In this document: piece after piece, positions 39,898 through 50,765 of the stretch
Numbering within the stretch: the first letter of the stretch is position 1
Layout of the letters: every line of letters begins with the position of its first letter
DNA from: Otis tarda
Taxonomy: Eukaryota; Chordata; Aves; Otidiformes; Otididae
Assembly (NCBI GenBank): GCA_026413225.1
Contig: CM048552.1
Location: 147,573,053-147,637,052 of the forward strand
DNA: 64,000 nt
Direction of reading: 5' to 3'
The notes under the pieces: generated by a model
What the model was told of the DNA's origin: nothing
Databases searched by the model: none
Seen by the model: the letters and a program-made list of their open reading frames with translations, nothing else
Translations under genes and position numbers: made by a program

Positions 39898-40810
39898 CAC
39901 ATACATAAATGAAAGAAATAGTTCAGTGTGTAATGCCACTGGTTAAAAAAAAAAAATACCTATTGTCTTCAACAGTCTCCCACTTAGATTAAGCTAGGAA
40001 CCAATTAACCTATTCAGAGTACAGGATGCTTTCTTAATACAACAGTCTTGAATGGATCCGTGTAAGAATGGTGTATTGTCTACCATTTAAACACATCCCG
40101 AAGAGAATGAACTCAAATCCAGAAACTAAGCTCAGGATATAAACAGAAGATAAATATTAACATGTGCCTACTTGTTCAAAAGAAAACCAGAGAGTCCACC
40201 ATATGATGTAGTGCCAGTCACTTGAAGATGATCTCTTGCAAAGACCTAGAAATAGTAATATGCTATGATTTACAGTGGTAGATTAGCTAGGAGATTGTTT
40301 CAGTCAGGAAAAGTGTCCTTTCTGATAATAACTCAGCCAAGATTCTCCTTGTGTTCACACATCTTGTCTGTAAGTTTTGCTAGTTTCCTAAGCAGTGAAA
40401 TTCAGAGGTTTGATGCTTATGCCACTACCGATAGAGAACAAATTAGCACAGTAATCTTCTACAAACTGTTCTGAATTATTTAAAATACCTACTGCAGACT
40501 GTTGTAGATTTTAAAGATTTTCTTTTCTAGTCCTCCACTAATTTCAAGAACCTTTGGTGCCTACTAAGCTACCAGGAACATAGCTCAATTCTAAACCCTG
40601 ATGGCTTTTTAATTGGATATTTTAAAAGAAACTGATTTTTGTTTTATTTCATACTCAAGCTTTACACCACATCAATTATCTGCGTGATACTCAGTTCTTC
40701 TACAAGTAAGCTTTTGTCCTTGAGAACGGATGGTAAAAACTAGGCCAAAACGATCCTGGATTTCAGACCAGAGAAGTGCAACCTGAGACGGCTGTGGTGA
40801 CTTGCTGTCT

Positions 40811-40910
40811 CTACCACAGACTTCCTTTGTGCACCCCAGCAAGTCACTTGATTTTTCAGAGCCTTGGCTACCCGTTTATGGACCAGGAATTATAATATGT
40901 CATTTATCAC
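40811..40910 (+). repeat. Ancient MIR-like (CORE-SINE) fragment
   Basis: CCACAGACTTCCTTTGTGCA, then CCCAGCAAGTCACTTGATTT, GAGCCTTGG, and a GGAATTATAATATG end follow the order of the conserved MIR 3' segment (ACTTCCTGTGTGACC, GGGCAAGTCACTTAACC, GCCTCAG, GGGATAATAATA). This is the clearest MIR-like copy in the window. It is diverged, as expected for an insertion older than the bird radiation. Confidence 0.6.
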
Positions 40911-43900
40911 GTGTTTTGCTTATCTTCTTTACAGGATAGTAGCTGTGTCTGCAGAGTGTCCATTACAATGGAGGCTCAACTTTAGCTGGAGCCAGTAGGA
41001 GCTGCTGGAATGCAAATACTAGCTGTAGCAATAGAATTAATAATAAATAGGGGGGTAAGGAAGAAGATTATCAGCATGATTTACACATGGACTGTTTATC
41101 CCTAACTGTTACACATCCCATATGCCTTCTGCTTTATCACAGCGTGATGTTTCCTGAGATCTGCATTCTTCAATCATGGTTTTACTTTGAGTTGAGGTAT
41201 CTGATTGCTGGTCTGCAGGAAAAAAAAACCCCTCATCTTGCCAAATGATTGGTATGTGTAAAGGGAAGCCATTTCCTCTCTCTCCCATTCAAGTAACCAA
41301 GCTTATACATTTGTAAGGGGAAGAGAGATTGGTTTGTTTAGTTTAGTTGTAATAGCTATTTAAGAATCTGGAAAGATTAATGATATACTGCACTTCTGCC
41401 TGTTTTATTTGCCATTGTGGCTGTATAAATTATATCCTTTACAAAAACCAGCAACTTTGATGCTTTGGGTAGTCATTGCAAGAGAAACATGCAAGTAGGG
41501 GGAGATGGGTTTGTCTCTCAGTTTGCCAAATGAGAGACTAGGAACAAGGAAACCTAAGGCAAATATTGATGGATTTGGCTAGGATTTCTACAGCCTCCTT
41601 GATAATCAGAATTTGCCAGATTTACTGGGAAAGCTCTCCACGTAACTCGGCAGGCTACAGTGCCAGATGCCTTTGGTCCCTGGCAGGGACCAAGCACTTA
41701 AGCAACGTCCTCTGCATCGTGTGCAACGCAGTTGGCTCACAACAGCATTGCTTTCTACATGGGACTCCCAGGCAGCTCAGCGTTTTGTCTCTGTGAGACA
41801 CAGCGGGACTCAAAGGTTTAAGCTATGGGTTTCTGGGACAGTTCAGCTCTTGCTGGAAAGTTGATAAATTATCTCATAATAAGCTGAGTCATTTAGGTCG
41901 TATTAGGTTAACTGACCATCAGCACTTATTTTATAATATAAATTACTTGTATTGAATTGGCCCAGAGGCTTTAGTGTCTAATAAATAATTAATAACAGAA
42001 CAGAAATGAAATGGAGAGCTCGTAGGCTACTTTTTTTATTTTGTATTTTCAAATGCTGCTGGTTTATTTTTTTTTAATATGAATCCTCTGAAGTTGCAGT
42101 TATGGTTATTAATGATAGGGATAATAAAACATTAATCAAATCTTTACAACTTTAAATAAGAATTTGTGTCTCATTAAAGTAGATAACAATCTTAAATGCA
42201 ATCTTACTTGTACGGCTTTTATTTTATTTTTTATTTCTTCTTTAATTTTAATTATATTTGTCTTTTAGGAATTTAAAATTTCATTATGTATAAATGAATA
42301 CACTTGCATATTCTTGCTCTAGCTTAAAATATGATTGTCCTGATGTGTAGTTTTGTAAAATAATGAGAGAAACAGATTGTTATGATAAATGCTATAATGA
42401 CCTGTACAGCAGCATTCCACTTTACCGTTTATGGACCGGTAGAGAAATCATTCTAAGTAGTCCATCAAGTGAAACTATGGTTTTATGTAAGGATAAACAA
42501 GGCCTTTGTTTATTCATTTTTAAAATAACATGATTTTTAAATAATCAAGATTAAAAGGTCACATATTTATTAATATGTAGCACACTTCTCATTACTGTAG
42601 TAATATTACGCAACTGTTGCCTTTCAGCCACCAGTTCTTTGCATTCATTTAATGTGTTCCTATATCCTTGTATGTGTCAAATGTTACTATGCTTTTTGTT
42701 TTATTCAAGCTGAATATTTTATCAACCTCTGCAGCAGTTATTGGAATCCAGAAGGAAGAAGAATTTAAAAGGAAAAAAAACCCAAAACTCACATTTACAT
42801 GGCCACATCAGAAGTTTCTTTTTAAACTGATTTTCAAAGTGGTAAATTTTGTATGGGGATACTGATAGTTATTAACTTAAATGCTTAAAGACCTAGAAAA
42901 ATTTTATTTTTGAGTCATCATTACTCATTCAGAGACCAGCTTCTCTCTCAAGAAGGGATACACATGTGAAAACTGCATTTCCTTTACGAATAAGAGCATT
43001 CCGTGACAACATTTTGGGTAACCTTAACAAAACAATGATTATGCTATTTTACTATTAGCTTGTTTCCAGCAGAAATGTTTATATTTTGTGAGTCAGGCAT
43101 CTCAGAACTTGGTGTCTCTGGTTTGTCATTATTCTAAATCCAAAGGAAAGGGCTTACACATGGACAAGTCAGTCGGAAAGAGCTAACATCCATGTTTCTG
43201 GAGCCATGACCTGCACGTGGATACACAGGGAGGTAAATACATTGTATGTATGTTTTCAGAGACAGTGATGCTGATGGACCTGTAGAAAAGGATGCTGAAG
43301 GTGAAGCATATCATTCAAGTAGAGTAATTCAGTACTGTAATTCAGGTGTAATTCATTGAAGTGATGAATTATATAATTTTCCATAACAAAATATGAGATA
43401 AGACAACAGCAGTTGTGTTTGCTGTGATTTAACTGCAAAACGTTTGTTAAAAATACTTTTTAATCAACCATCCTAAAAGACAGGCTTTGTAAACAGTTTG
43501 TAATGATACAAATTAAGGAGGCTAATAACCTAATTCACACGGGAGCTGATGTTGTCACAGACATATTAAGACTTTCTGGACTCATGGTGAATATTGCCAA
43601 GGTCACTGGCAATAGTAATGATCTATTTCATCAGTCCTGGAACTGTTGTTGACTTTACAATTTTTTTCTACTGTTTTTTACAGAGGCAGGAGAACATTTT
43701 TTTTTTTAATGTATTACTCCTTTCCTGATCTTTGCCATCTTGTTTAAATATGATTAGTGTACTGCAATTTGAATATCAGGTACTAAACTGGAATAGCTAA
43801 GAATATATGGCTAGGAGGTGCTCATATTTTTAGCTTTAGATGGGAAAAATGTGAAAATCTTCTTTAATTCTTACGTGGCATTCTACAGAATTTAACATAA

Positions 43901-43944
43901 TGATTTAGTAGTAGGACTAATATCTGACATTTGCTAGAAAAGTG
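40911..43944. other. Gene-free DNA with a very AT-rich core
   Basis: No gene was recognised. The part from about 41860 to 42560 is extremely AT-rich and packed with TAATTA, TTAAT and ATTA words. It resembles conserved non-coding elements of developmental gene deserts, but conservation cannot be judged here. Confidence 0.5.
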
Positions 43945-45672
43945 CCACAGCAAGCTTGGAGACTCTTGGAGTGCATTGAGAGGAAACTCTTGGAGTGCAT
44001 TGAGGATAACTTCCTAATTCAGGTGACAGAAAGCCCAACCAGAGGAGATGTATTACTGGACCTGTTGCTCACCCAGAGGAACTTAAAGGAGAGGTCAAGA
44101 CTGGTGGTAGCCTGGGCTGCAGTGATCATGTCCTGGTGGAATTCAGATCTTAAGGGATATAGGTCAGGGGAAAAGTACAGTCAAGGCCTTAAACCTTACA
44201 AAAGCAAACTTCCAGTTGTTTAAGGGACAAGTGCCTGCAATCCCCCAGGAAACTGCCCTAAGGAACAAAGGAGCAGAAGAGAGCAGGCAGCTGTCTAAAG
44301 ATATTTTTCTGAGAACACAATAGTTCTCAATTCCCATTTCCAAGAAATTAGGCAAGGAAAGCAGGACATCAGCATGCCTGAGTAAGGCCCTTCTGGTCAA
44401 ACTGAAACACAAGAGGGAAATGCATACACAGTGGAAGCAAGGACATGCCTCTTGGGAAGAATACACGGATACTGCCCAGGACTGTAGGGATGGGAAAATC
44501 AGGAAATCTGTGGCTCAAGCCGCACCACCCACATTGCAGAAGGCAAAAGAAGGGACTGGGAGAATGAAGAGCTGCCCACTGTAAGAGAAGATTGGGTTTG
44601 AGACCATCTAAGGAACCTGAAAGTGCACAAGTCCATGAGACCTGATGAGATGCATCTGCGGGTCCTGAGGGAACTGGTGGATGAAGTTGCTAAGCCACTA
44701 TACTGGAGAAGTCATGGCAATCTGGTGAAGTTTTGATTCGCTGGAAAAGAGAAAACATAAGCCTAATTTTTTTAAAAAAAAAGAAACAAGGAAGACCTGG
44801 GGAACTACAAGTCAGTCAGTCTTACCTCTGTGCCTGTCGAGATCGTGGAGCGGATATGCCTGGAAACTATGCTAAGGCACATGGAAAATAAGGAGGTGAT
44901 TGGTGACAGCCAGCATGACTTCACTACAGGCAAATTGTGTCTGACAAATTTTGTGGCCTTCTATGACAGGGTTACAGGATTCGCAGATAAGGGAAGAGCA
45001 ACTGATATCATCTACCTGGACTTGTGTAAAGCATTTTACACTGTCCTGTATGACATTGTGTTCTTTAAACTGGACAGATAAGGATTTTTCAGGTGAACCA
45101 CTCAGTGGATAAGGAATTGTCTGGATGGCCGCACTCAAAGAGTTATTGTCAATGGCTCGAAGTCCAAGACAAGTGGCATTCCTCATGCATCGGTACTGGG
45201 ACCGGCGCTGTTTAACATCATTGTTGGTGACATGGACAGTGGGATTGAGTGCACCCTCAGCAAGTTTACTGAAGGTACCAAGCTGTGTGAGGTGCTCCAC
45301 ACACCTGAGGCCTTCAGAAAGCTCCAGGGAGACCTTGTAGCAGCCTTCCATCATCTAAAGGGGCCCTACAGGAAAACTGAGGAGGGACTTTTTACAAGTA
45401 CAGGCAGTGACTGGACAAGGGGTAACTGCTTTAAACTGAAAGAGAATAGATTTAAAATAGATACGAGGAAGAATTTCTTTCACAATGAGAGTGGTGATGC
45501 ACTGGAACAGGTTGCCCAGAGAAGCTGGGGATGTGCCATCCTTGGAAGTGTTCAAGGCCAGGTTGGATGGGGCTTTGAGTGACCTGGTCTACTGGAAGGT
45601 GTCCCTGCCCATGCCAGGGGAGTTGGAACTAAGTTATCTTTACAGTGTCTTCTAACACAAAACATTCTGTGA
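43945..45672 (+). mobile_element. Eroded, internally deleted CR1 LINE
   Basis: Sense-strand CR1 of about 1.7 kb, 5'-truncated in the endonuclease part of ORF2. Recognisable blocks in order are LLECIEDNFLIQV (near 43990), [17 protein letters not shown] (about 44871-44921), [11 protein letters not shown] (about 45004-45036), VLGPALFN (near 45200), [14 protein letters not shown] (about 45229-45270) and the C-terminal WNRL region replaced by WEQV (near 45500). Frames are broken by many stops and shifts. The catalytic FADD is decayed to FTEG. About 450-470 bases present in the 58697 element are missing between roughly 45300 and 45320. The 3' UTR (GTGTCCCTGCCCATGCCAGG) differs from the other copies, so this is another subfamily. 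The end is degraded at CATTCTGTGAT. Confidence 0.92.
43962..44004 (+). repeat. 19-bp direct duplication inside the CR1
   Basis: ACTCTTGGAGTGCATTGAG occurs perfectly at 43962-43980 and 43986-44004. The offset of 24 keeps the reading frame. The large CR1 at 58697 has only one copy of this segment, so it is a post-insertion or lineage-specific tandem duplication. Confidence 0.85.
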
Positions 45673-45689
45673 TCTTCCTGAAGTATGTC

Positions 45690-45900
45690 ATATACTTTTG
45701 GAAATGATCAGTCTTAACTGAAAGCTGTGAAGGACAGCAAAATCCACCACATCCTTCATAATTTGTTCCAATAATAAATTAATCTCATTGTTAAAGAAAT
45801 TTGTCTTCTTATCCACTTGAACTCAGAGGAATTCAACTTCCAATGCCTAGAGCTTCTCTTGCCTTTTGATAACAGATCTTCACAAAATGGAGAGATTTGT
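45690..45900 (-). mobile_element. Ancient CR1-type LINE fragment
   Basis: The reverse strand resembles the 3' coding end of an old CR1 lineage. Forward words include AAATCCACCACATCCTTCAT, AATTTGTTCCAATAATAAATT, ATTGTTAAAGAAATTTG and TTCAACTTCCAATGCC, in the order expected for the complement of the WNRLP region and upstream ORF2. It lies directly downstream of the 43945 CR1 in the opposite orientation, so the younger copy landed beside or within it. No open frame survives. Confidence 0.55.
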
Positions 45901-48304
45901 TCTCAGGCAGATGGCAAGAGGTCTCCAGACATTGATCTTGATGTATGTTTAAATACACAAGAAAAACTACAGATTTAGTAAATGCCTATCTTTTTCAGGA
46001 GATGGATTGCGACCACAGTTATATACGGGGTGAAATGTGGTTAAGCAACAGTAGGGAGAAATTTCTAATCGTATAGATTACCATGACATTCTCAGTAGAT
46101 ATGAAGGTATCTATTTTGGTAGTTGAATAATCACAAACTGTGTACTCTAATGCACCAGACATAGAGTAGTGCAGACATAGAGTATCAAGACCTGGCTGAG
46201 CTGCTTTTTTTGATGAAAAGTGTTTACTAAAATAAAACAGATATTAGGTTAAAGAAATTTTCAAAATATTATAATAAACGAAAATAATTTGTCTTCATTA
46301 AGAAGAAAAGTAAAAGGCAAATTGGTTCTTAATTATTAATAATAAACAGATACATTAATTATAAGGAGCAAAACTTTTCAGATTATATCAATATAGAAAG
46401 AATTAGAATTAGCCAGCAGGTCAGTAATTAATATTTCAAAAGCTAGGGTTCAAAAGAAAAATGTTTGTGTTTATAGTAAGTACAAATTTCAGAAGTATAC
46501 TAATGGTATAAAGGAAGATTACTAATACTAAAACTACTAAAATGGATAAATAAAAGCAGTATCTTGATACCTTATATTTAATAGAAATACCTTATATTTA
46601 ATAGAATAGAAAATAGATTAAAATGTACATTAAAATTAGTAAAATCTGTTATGTTCTTTTTCTAGGACTTACACATGCTGTTGTTTTTAATTGTTAAAGA
46701 AGTGACACTAAAAATTACTTTATATTAATAATGTCTGAGATATACCAAACCTAATTTAGTGAGTTTACTGTTCAAGAAAGATTATTTCTTACATCTCCAA
46801 GGCTGTCTTAAGTCTGATGTTTAAGCCATTCTGTTTCTTACATCACTGATGGCTGATGTAAAAGCTAAAGGAAAAAACCCTGAACCCAGGATTTGGTTTA
46901 GAATTAGGCAGATGTACCTTATAATGTATTTTGGAGGGAAAATGAAATCAAAATGGTAGTTTGTATGGCAGCATAAAACATGCAGGGAAACAGCATTCAG
47001 AGGAAAAGAGTGCTGTTCTGGCTTTCTAAATAACTACTTCACTGAGATGGCATTTGCAGTACTTGGAAAATTAGCAGCTCTTTTGATGACACCATACCAG
47101 AAACAGTGTGGCCCAATGTTTATTGTGATTTCCGCCTTGGCCTGCGATTATATCTTTTCTCCATATGGAAGGAGGTAGCCTCTAAATGGTTTTTGGGGCA
47201 AACCCTCCCTATCTAGTCCAGACACTTAAATGAGCTGCCAGGAGCTCCTTCAGAAGCCTTTGTGAGTACTTACCTCTCTGAGTTGCCTGTGGGAGTAATG
47301 TAAAGTGCTAAATTTAGAAGGACTGATTTTACCAAATAACTGATTTTAAGCACAAACCAGGCAGCTCTATCAGGCTAACTGATCCCATCTCCCATGACGG
47401 TTTCCAAAGCAGTTGTTGTTATGTGTGCATTTAATTCAATTGTCTGGAGATTTTGTGATAGCTACAAAATGTGCAGGGAGGAAGCGAGTGAGATCCAGAC
47501 TCCTTTTCCTTTAGATTCAAAGGATCTAGGGGCTGCAGAATGAAAACAGCTGATAGGGTATGCCTACTCCTTACTACTTTCTCTTAAGCCCTCATGGTAA
47601 ATTAGAAGGTAATACTGATGAGCACCAAAAATTAATTAGAGCAGAAGGCTAATTGTGCATTATCAAATTCTGCTAAAAGTAAATCAAGTGCCAACATTGT
47701 TGTCATCTTGAAAATTAAGTGAGGTGGCTGTGTAGTGGATGTAAAGTCTAAGTGTATGAGACAAAAGGATCATTAGTATTAATGCCTATCATTTATTTTG
47801 CATATGCAGTGAAAAATCACAGTCAGGATGAGGGTTCCATTTACTTGACAAGGTACAGATAAGAGTGAAAATGTAATTGCTGATGTAAGAATATTTTGGA
47901 TTTAGGCCAGCAGGAATCCTGAAAAAAACTCAATCATGTCCAAAAAATTTTACTCATGTGAATAGTCCTAGAGACACTGAAGAGGTGATTCATTTACAGA
48001 AGGCATCAAGAGAAAAGTGTGTGCAGAACTGAAGTATAATATAAAGCAAAAGACAAGTTGAGGGTCATAAGCAGGAGGAAGAGACTGAGAATGATGGCAC
48101 AGGAGGCTTCTTTCAGAAAGAGTAAGCCTCCTGCTTTTGCAAATGATCTAGCATCAGGCCTTCTCATTACCTACCCTGCACTCAAATCCTGAACTGAAAT
48201 ATAACTTATGGCCTGTGGGTAGGCTATCCCATGGGCAAGTTCCTTTGAGCAGAACAGATTGATCTTGCAAACCCTTCAGGTGTCCACTGGGTTATGAACA
48301 GCCC
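45901..48304. other. Gene-free very AT-rich DNA
   Basis: No gene was seen. Short tandem duplications occur at 46156-46184 and 46567-46606. Around 47900-47990 there is a weak resemblance to a degenerate dispersed repeat, which is not called. Confidence 0.55.
46567..46606. repeat. 20-bp tandem duplication
   Basis: The 20-base unit beginning ATACCTTATATTTAATAGAA is present twice back to back without mismatch, indicating a recent replication-slippage duplication. Confidence 0.85.
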
Positions 48305-48775
48305 TGGAACCACAGAATAATGCACCCTGGTGGGTCATCTGTTTCAGCACCCTACCCAAAACAGTGCTGGTTTCAAAGGTAAAGCAGGTTGGTAGAGTCT
48401 TCTCCAGCTGAGTTGTGAGTATCTGTAAAGATGTGTCTTTTTTTTTTTGGAAAAGGTTTTTCCTTATATGCAGTGGGAAACTCCCTTGCTGCAGGATGTG
48501 TCCTTGGCCTCTCTTCCTTTAGCTGTGCAACTACAAGAAGAATTTGGATTCCTTTTCTCTGTTTTGGTAGCTGAAGATAGTCACGAAATGCTCCTAAAGC
48601 TGTCCCTTCTCCAGGTCAACCAAGTCCAGCTCCCACAGCCTCTCCTTTTTCACACAAAAAGGTTGGACCAGGTGATCTTTTGAGGTCCTTTCCAACCTAG
48701 GCTGTTCTATGATTCCTTATGATAAAAGTGCTCCAGCCCCACCACTGAACTCACTCTGGTTTATCCAAGTCCTTT
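48305..48775 (-). mobile_element. Old CR1 LINE interrupted by another CR1
   Basis: Reverse-strand CR1 remnant. Forward-orientation words follow the complement of a CR1 3' end: CTGGTGGGTCATCTG, AAGCAGGTTGG, TTGTGAGTATCTGTAAAGATG, TTTTTCCTTATATGC, CTCCCTTGCTGCAGGATGTG, and TTCTCCAGGTCAACCAAGTC near 48607-48626. After an interruption at about 48654-48724 it resumes with AGTGCTCCAGCCCC and continues to about 48775. The word set (CTTGCTGCAG.TTGTG type) differs from the younger copies in the window and indicates an older subfamily. Confidence 0.75.
48654..48724 (+). mobile_element. Short CR1 3' end nested in an opposite CR1
   Basis: GGTTGGACCAGGTGATCTTT, GAGGTCCTTTCCAACCTAGG and TTCTATGATTCCTTATGAT are the last roughly 70 bases of a CR1 in sense orientation, including the octamer-derived tail. 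Reverse-strand CR1 sequence lies on both sides and is continuous when the piece is removed. This therefore looks like an extremely 5'-truncated insertion into an older element. Confidence 0.75.
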
Positions 48776-49689
48776 TTTTTTTAAGCTCTCTCAAAATACC
48801 CTTCAGTACAGTCATTTGTATCTACCTAACTCCTTGCAGCAAAAGACTGTGCAAGATTGAAGCCTCACAGAAGGTCAGCTGGAGTTGAAAATTTAGTAAT
48901 ACTTTTACATCATAATTCTGAGTGACATTCAGCAGACAGATGGCAGCATGAAAAAAAGACTGGGTCACCTTTATCTAGCGTGACACCATGAGCCTCTGAA
49001 GAGATGCCACTCTTTAGATGGGGAAACTTATGAATAAACCCTGGTATGGAATTGGTAGTTCCAGAAGTTACAGTAAGTTCCTGATTCTTCACTTAAGTGG
49101 GTACCCTCCACTGTTTATGTCCAACAAAATATTACTGGGTACTCACAGATACAAAAAAGAAAATGAGAGTGCAACTGAATATATAAAGAAAATATGTTGG
49201 GAAGATGACAATATCAAGCACTTGAGAGTCAGGAAAGAACATTTCCTGTAGTAACATTATCTCAGGCATACTGCATATTTTATGATATACCTTATATTTT
49301 ACCACACTTAAAGGGAAGACATATACTTACAAAGAAAAGCAGGAATATAAAAGACTGTACTAAGAAGGTAACCTTTTCCATATCCTGCTTTTTAAAAGCT
49401 TAGAAGGCTAACCTTAATATTTGACTTATTTAAGTTTCTGTCCTTAATATCCGTTTAAAAAAAAAAAAAAGAAAAGGAAAAAGAAAGTACAAGACAAAGT
49501 CATTTCCAAAGAATTTCAAATATTTCTGCTGCAGGTATAGATGGCAACTACCCTCCTGTAAGTACACAGTTTTTGAAACTCTTAAAAAAAACATTTTCAG
49601 AAAAGAAAATAGGTTTCAGAACCAAAATCACTACCAGGTGAAAAAGGCATACCCAAATGTATACAACCGTATAAATTATATTGAGAAAT
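48776..49689. other. Gene-free unique DNA
   Basis: No gene or repeat was recognised, apart from an A-rich run near 49458. Confidence 0.5.
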
Positions 49690-50765
49690 ACTAAAATACT
49701 AGCCAAGATGTTTTCTGAAATATTGGTATTGAAAACAATTTGGAATTATGTAGGAAATTTAGAGGAATGTGACACAACAGGAGTGTTCTATCAGTACCTC
49801 AAAAATTTAAGCAGAACAATCCAAATCACTACAAATGTCATTTAGGCTGACTTATCACAAGCTAAGTCATGGAGAGGATAGATGGAGGTGCAATTAGGAA
49901 AGAGGTAAAAGGTAGTAGCCTAACTAATGAGAGTCACCGTGGCTTTATATATAAAAAAGGTCATGTTGCACAAAATTGATAACAACTGTCTGATGAGATT
50001 TCAATCTTGTTTGACCAACACTATTGCATTTGCAAAATAGACCTCTCTAAAATATTTGCCTTTGTGCACTATACAAAGTAAATTCATTAAACACTTACCA
50101 AGTGAGAGATCAGAAAAAGTAATTGTAGATGGAGAATAAATCATTTGGTAATTTAAATCCTGAAAAGAGCTGCAATAGGACTACCCTTGACCCAGGCCTA
50201 TTCAGTATCTTTACTAGTTAACTGGAAAAAAATAAAAAGCTCTTGCTGGTGAAGTCTGCAGATAATCTGAGCAGCTGTGGCATGTTAAATAACAAAGAGA
50301 AATTCTAGCAAGTGATCTGTGTTGTACAATCAGATGGTCTCACTTACACAGCATTACTGTTTTTCAGTTAAATGAAAGGTCACACATTTGGGAAAACAAA
50401 AAGGTAGGTCATGTTTTCAGCATGAGGGAGTCTTTTTTGAAAAAGAAAGAAAAAACAACATCAAAACCCAGTGCATTGAAAGAGGACAGAGCTGGCAAGG
50501 TAGAGAACCAGCTAAATACGAAGTCTTACAAGACTAACATAATCTTAAGAAGTGAAAGCGGAGGAATCTAGTGCAATTTTTCCCAATTGAAGATTAAATA
50601 TCAGAAATACTGACTCTAGTATGTAGTTTCTACTTAAGAAAGAGGAGGAAAGGTAAAGAAAGCAGCAAGAATGACTGACAGTCTAGAAAATCTAATATAC
50701 AATGGTTACCTTAAGAAACCCAGAAGAAAGTAAGCTCAGCCTAGCCATTCAATATTTAGGTATTT
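49690..50765 (+). mobile_element. Ancient CR1-type reverse transcriptase fossil
   Basis: There is no usable open frame, but conceptual fragments across shifting frames line up in order with CR1 ORF2. CTCAAAAATTTAAGCAGAAC and ACTACAAATGTCATTTAGG match the IFKKGN..N.RLVSLT region near 59750-59815. Next come GTCATGGAGAGGATAG (KVMER), GAGAGTCACCGTGGCTTTAT (DSQHGF), ATAGACCTCTCTAAAATATT (LDL.KAF), ACCCTTGACCCAGGCCTATT (LGP.LF) near 50190, TCTGCAGATAATCTGAG (F-ADD-L) near 50257, GAGGGAGTCTTTTTTGAA (DLGVLV) near 50425, and AGAATGACTGACAGTCTAG (TKMI..LE) near 50670. The order and spacing over about 1 kb make chance unlikely. It is far more diverged than the other copies and may be a relic that predates birds. 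Confidence 0.7.

Larger units (their letters stand above)
30290..40810. other. Long gene-free AT-rich stretch
   Basis: About 10.5 kb with no recognised gene or CR1 copy. It contains A runs near 31030, 32038 and 35086, a TCTA/TCTG repeat at 35336-35354, a 9-bp hairpin at 35260-35280, clustered AAGCTT/CTTAAG words at 32192-32224, and a GAAAGA repeat at 39874-39897. A weak L2-like similarity near 38140-38210 was not called. Confidence 0.55.

Noticed and set aside
47240-47310. Reverse-strand acceptor CTCCCACAG and donor GAGGTAAGT
   Set aside because: They enclose only 13 bases, too small for a credible exon without transcript evidence.
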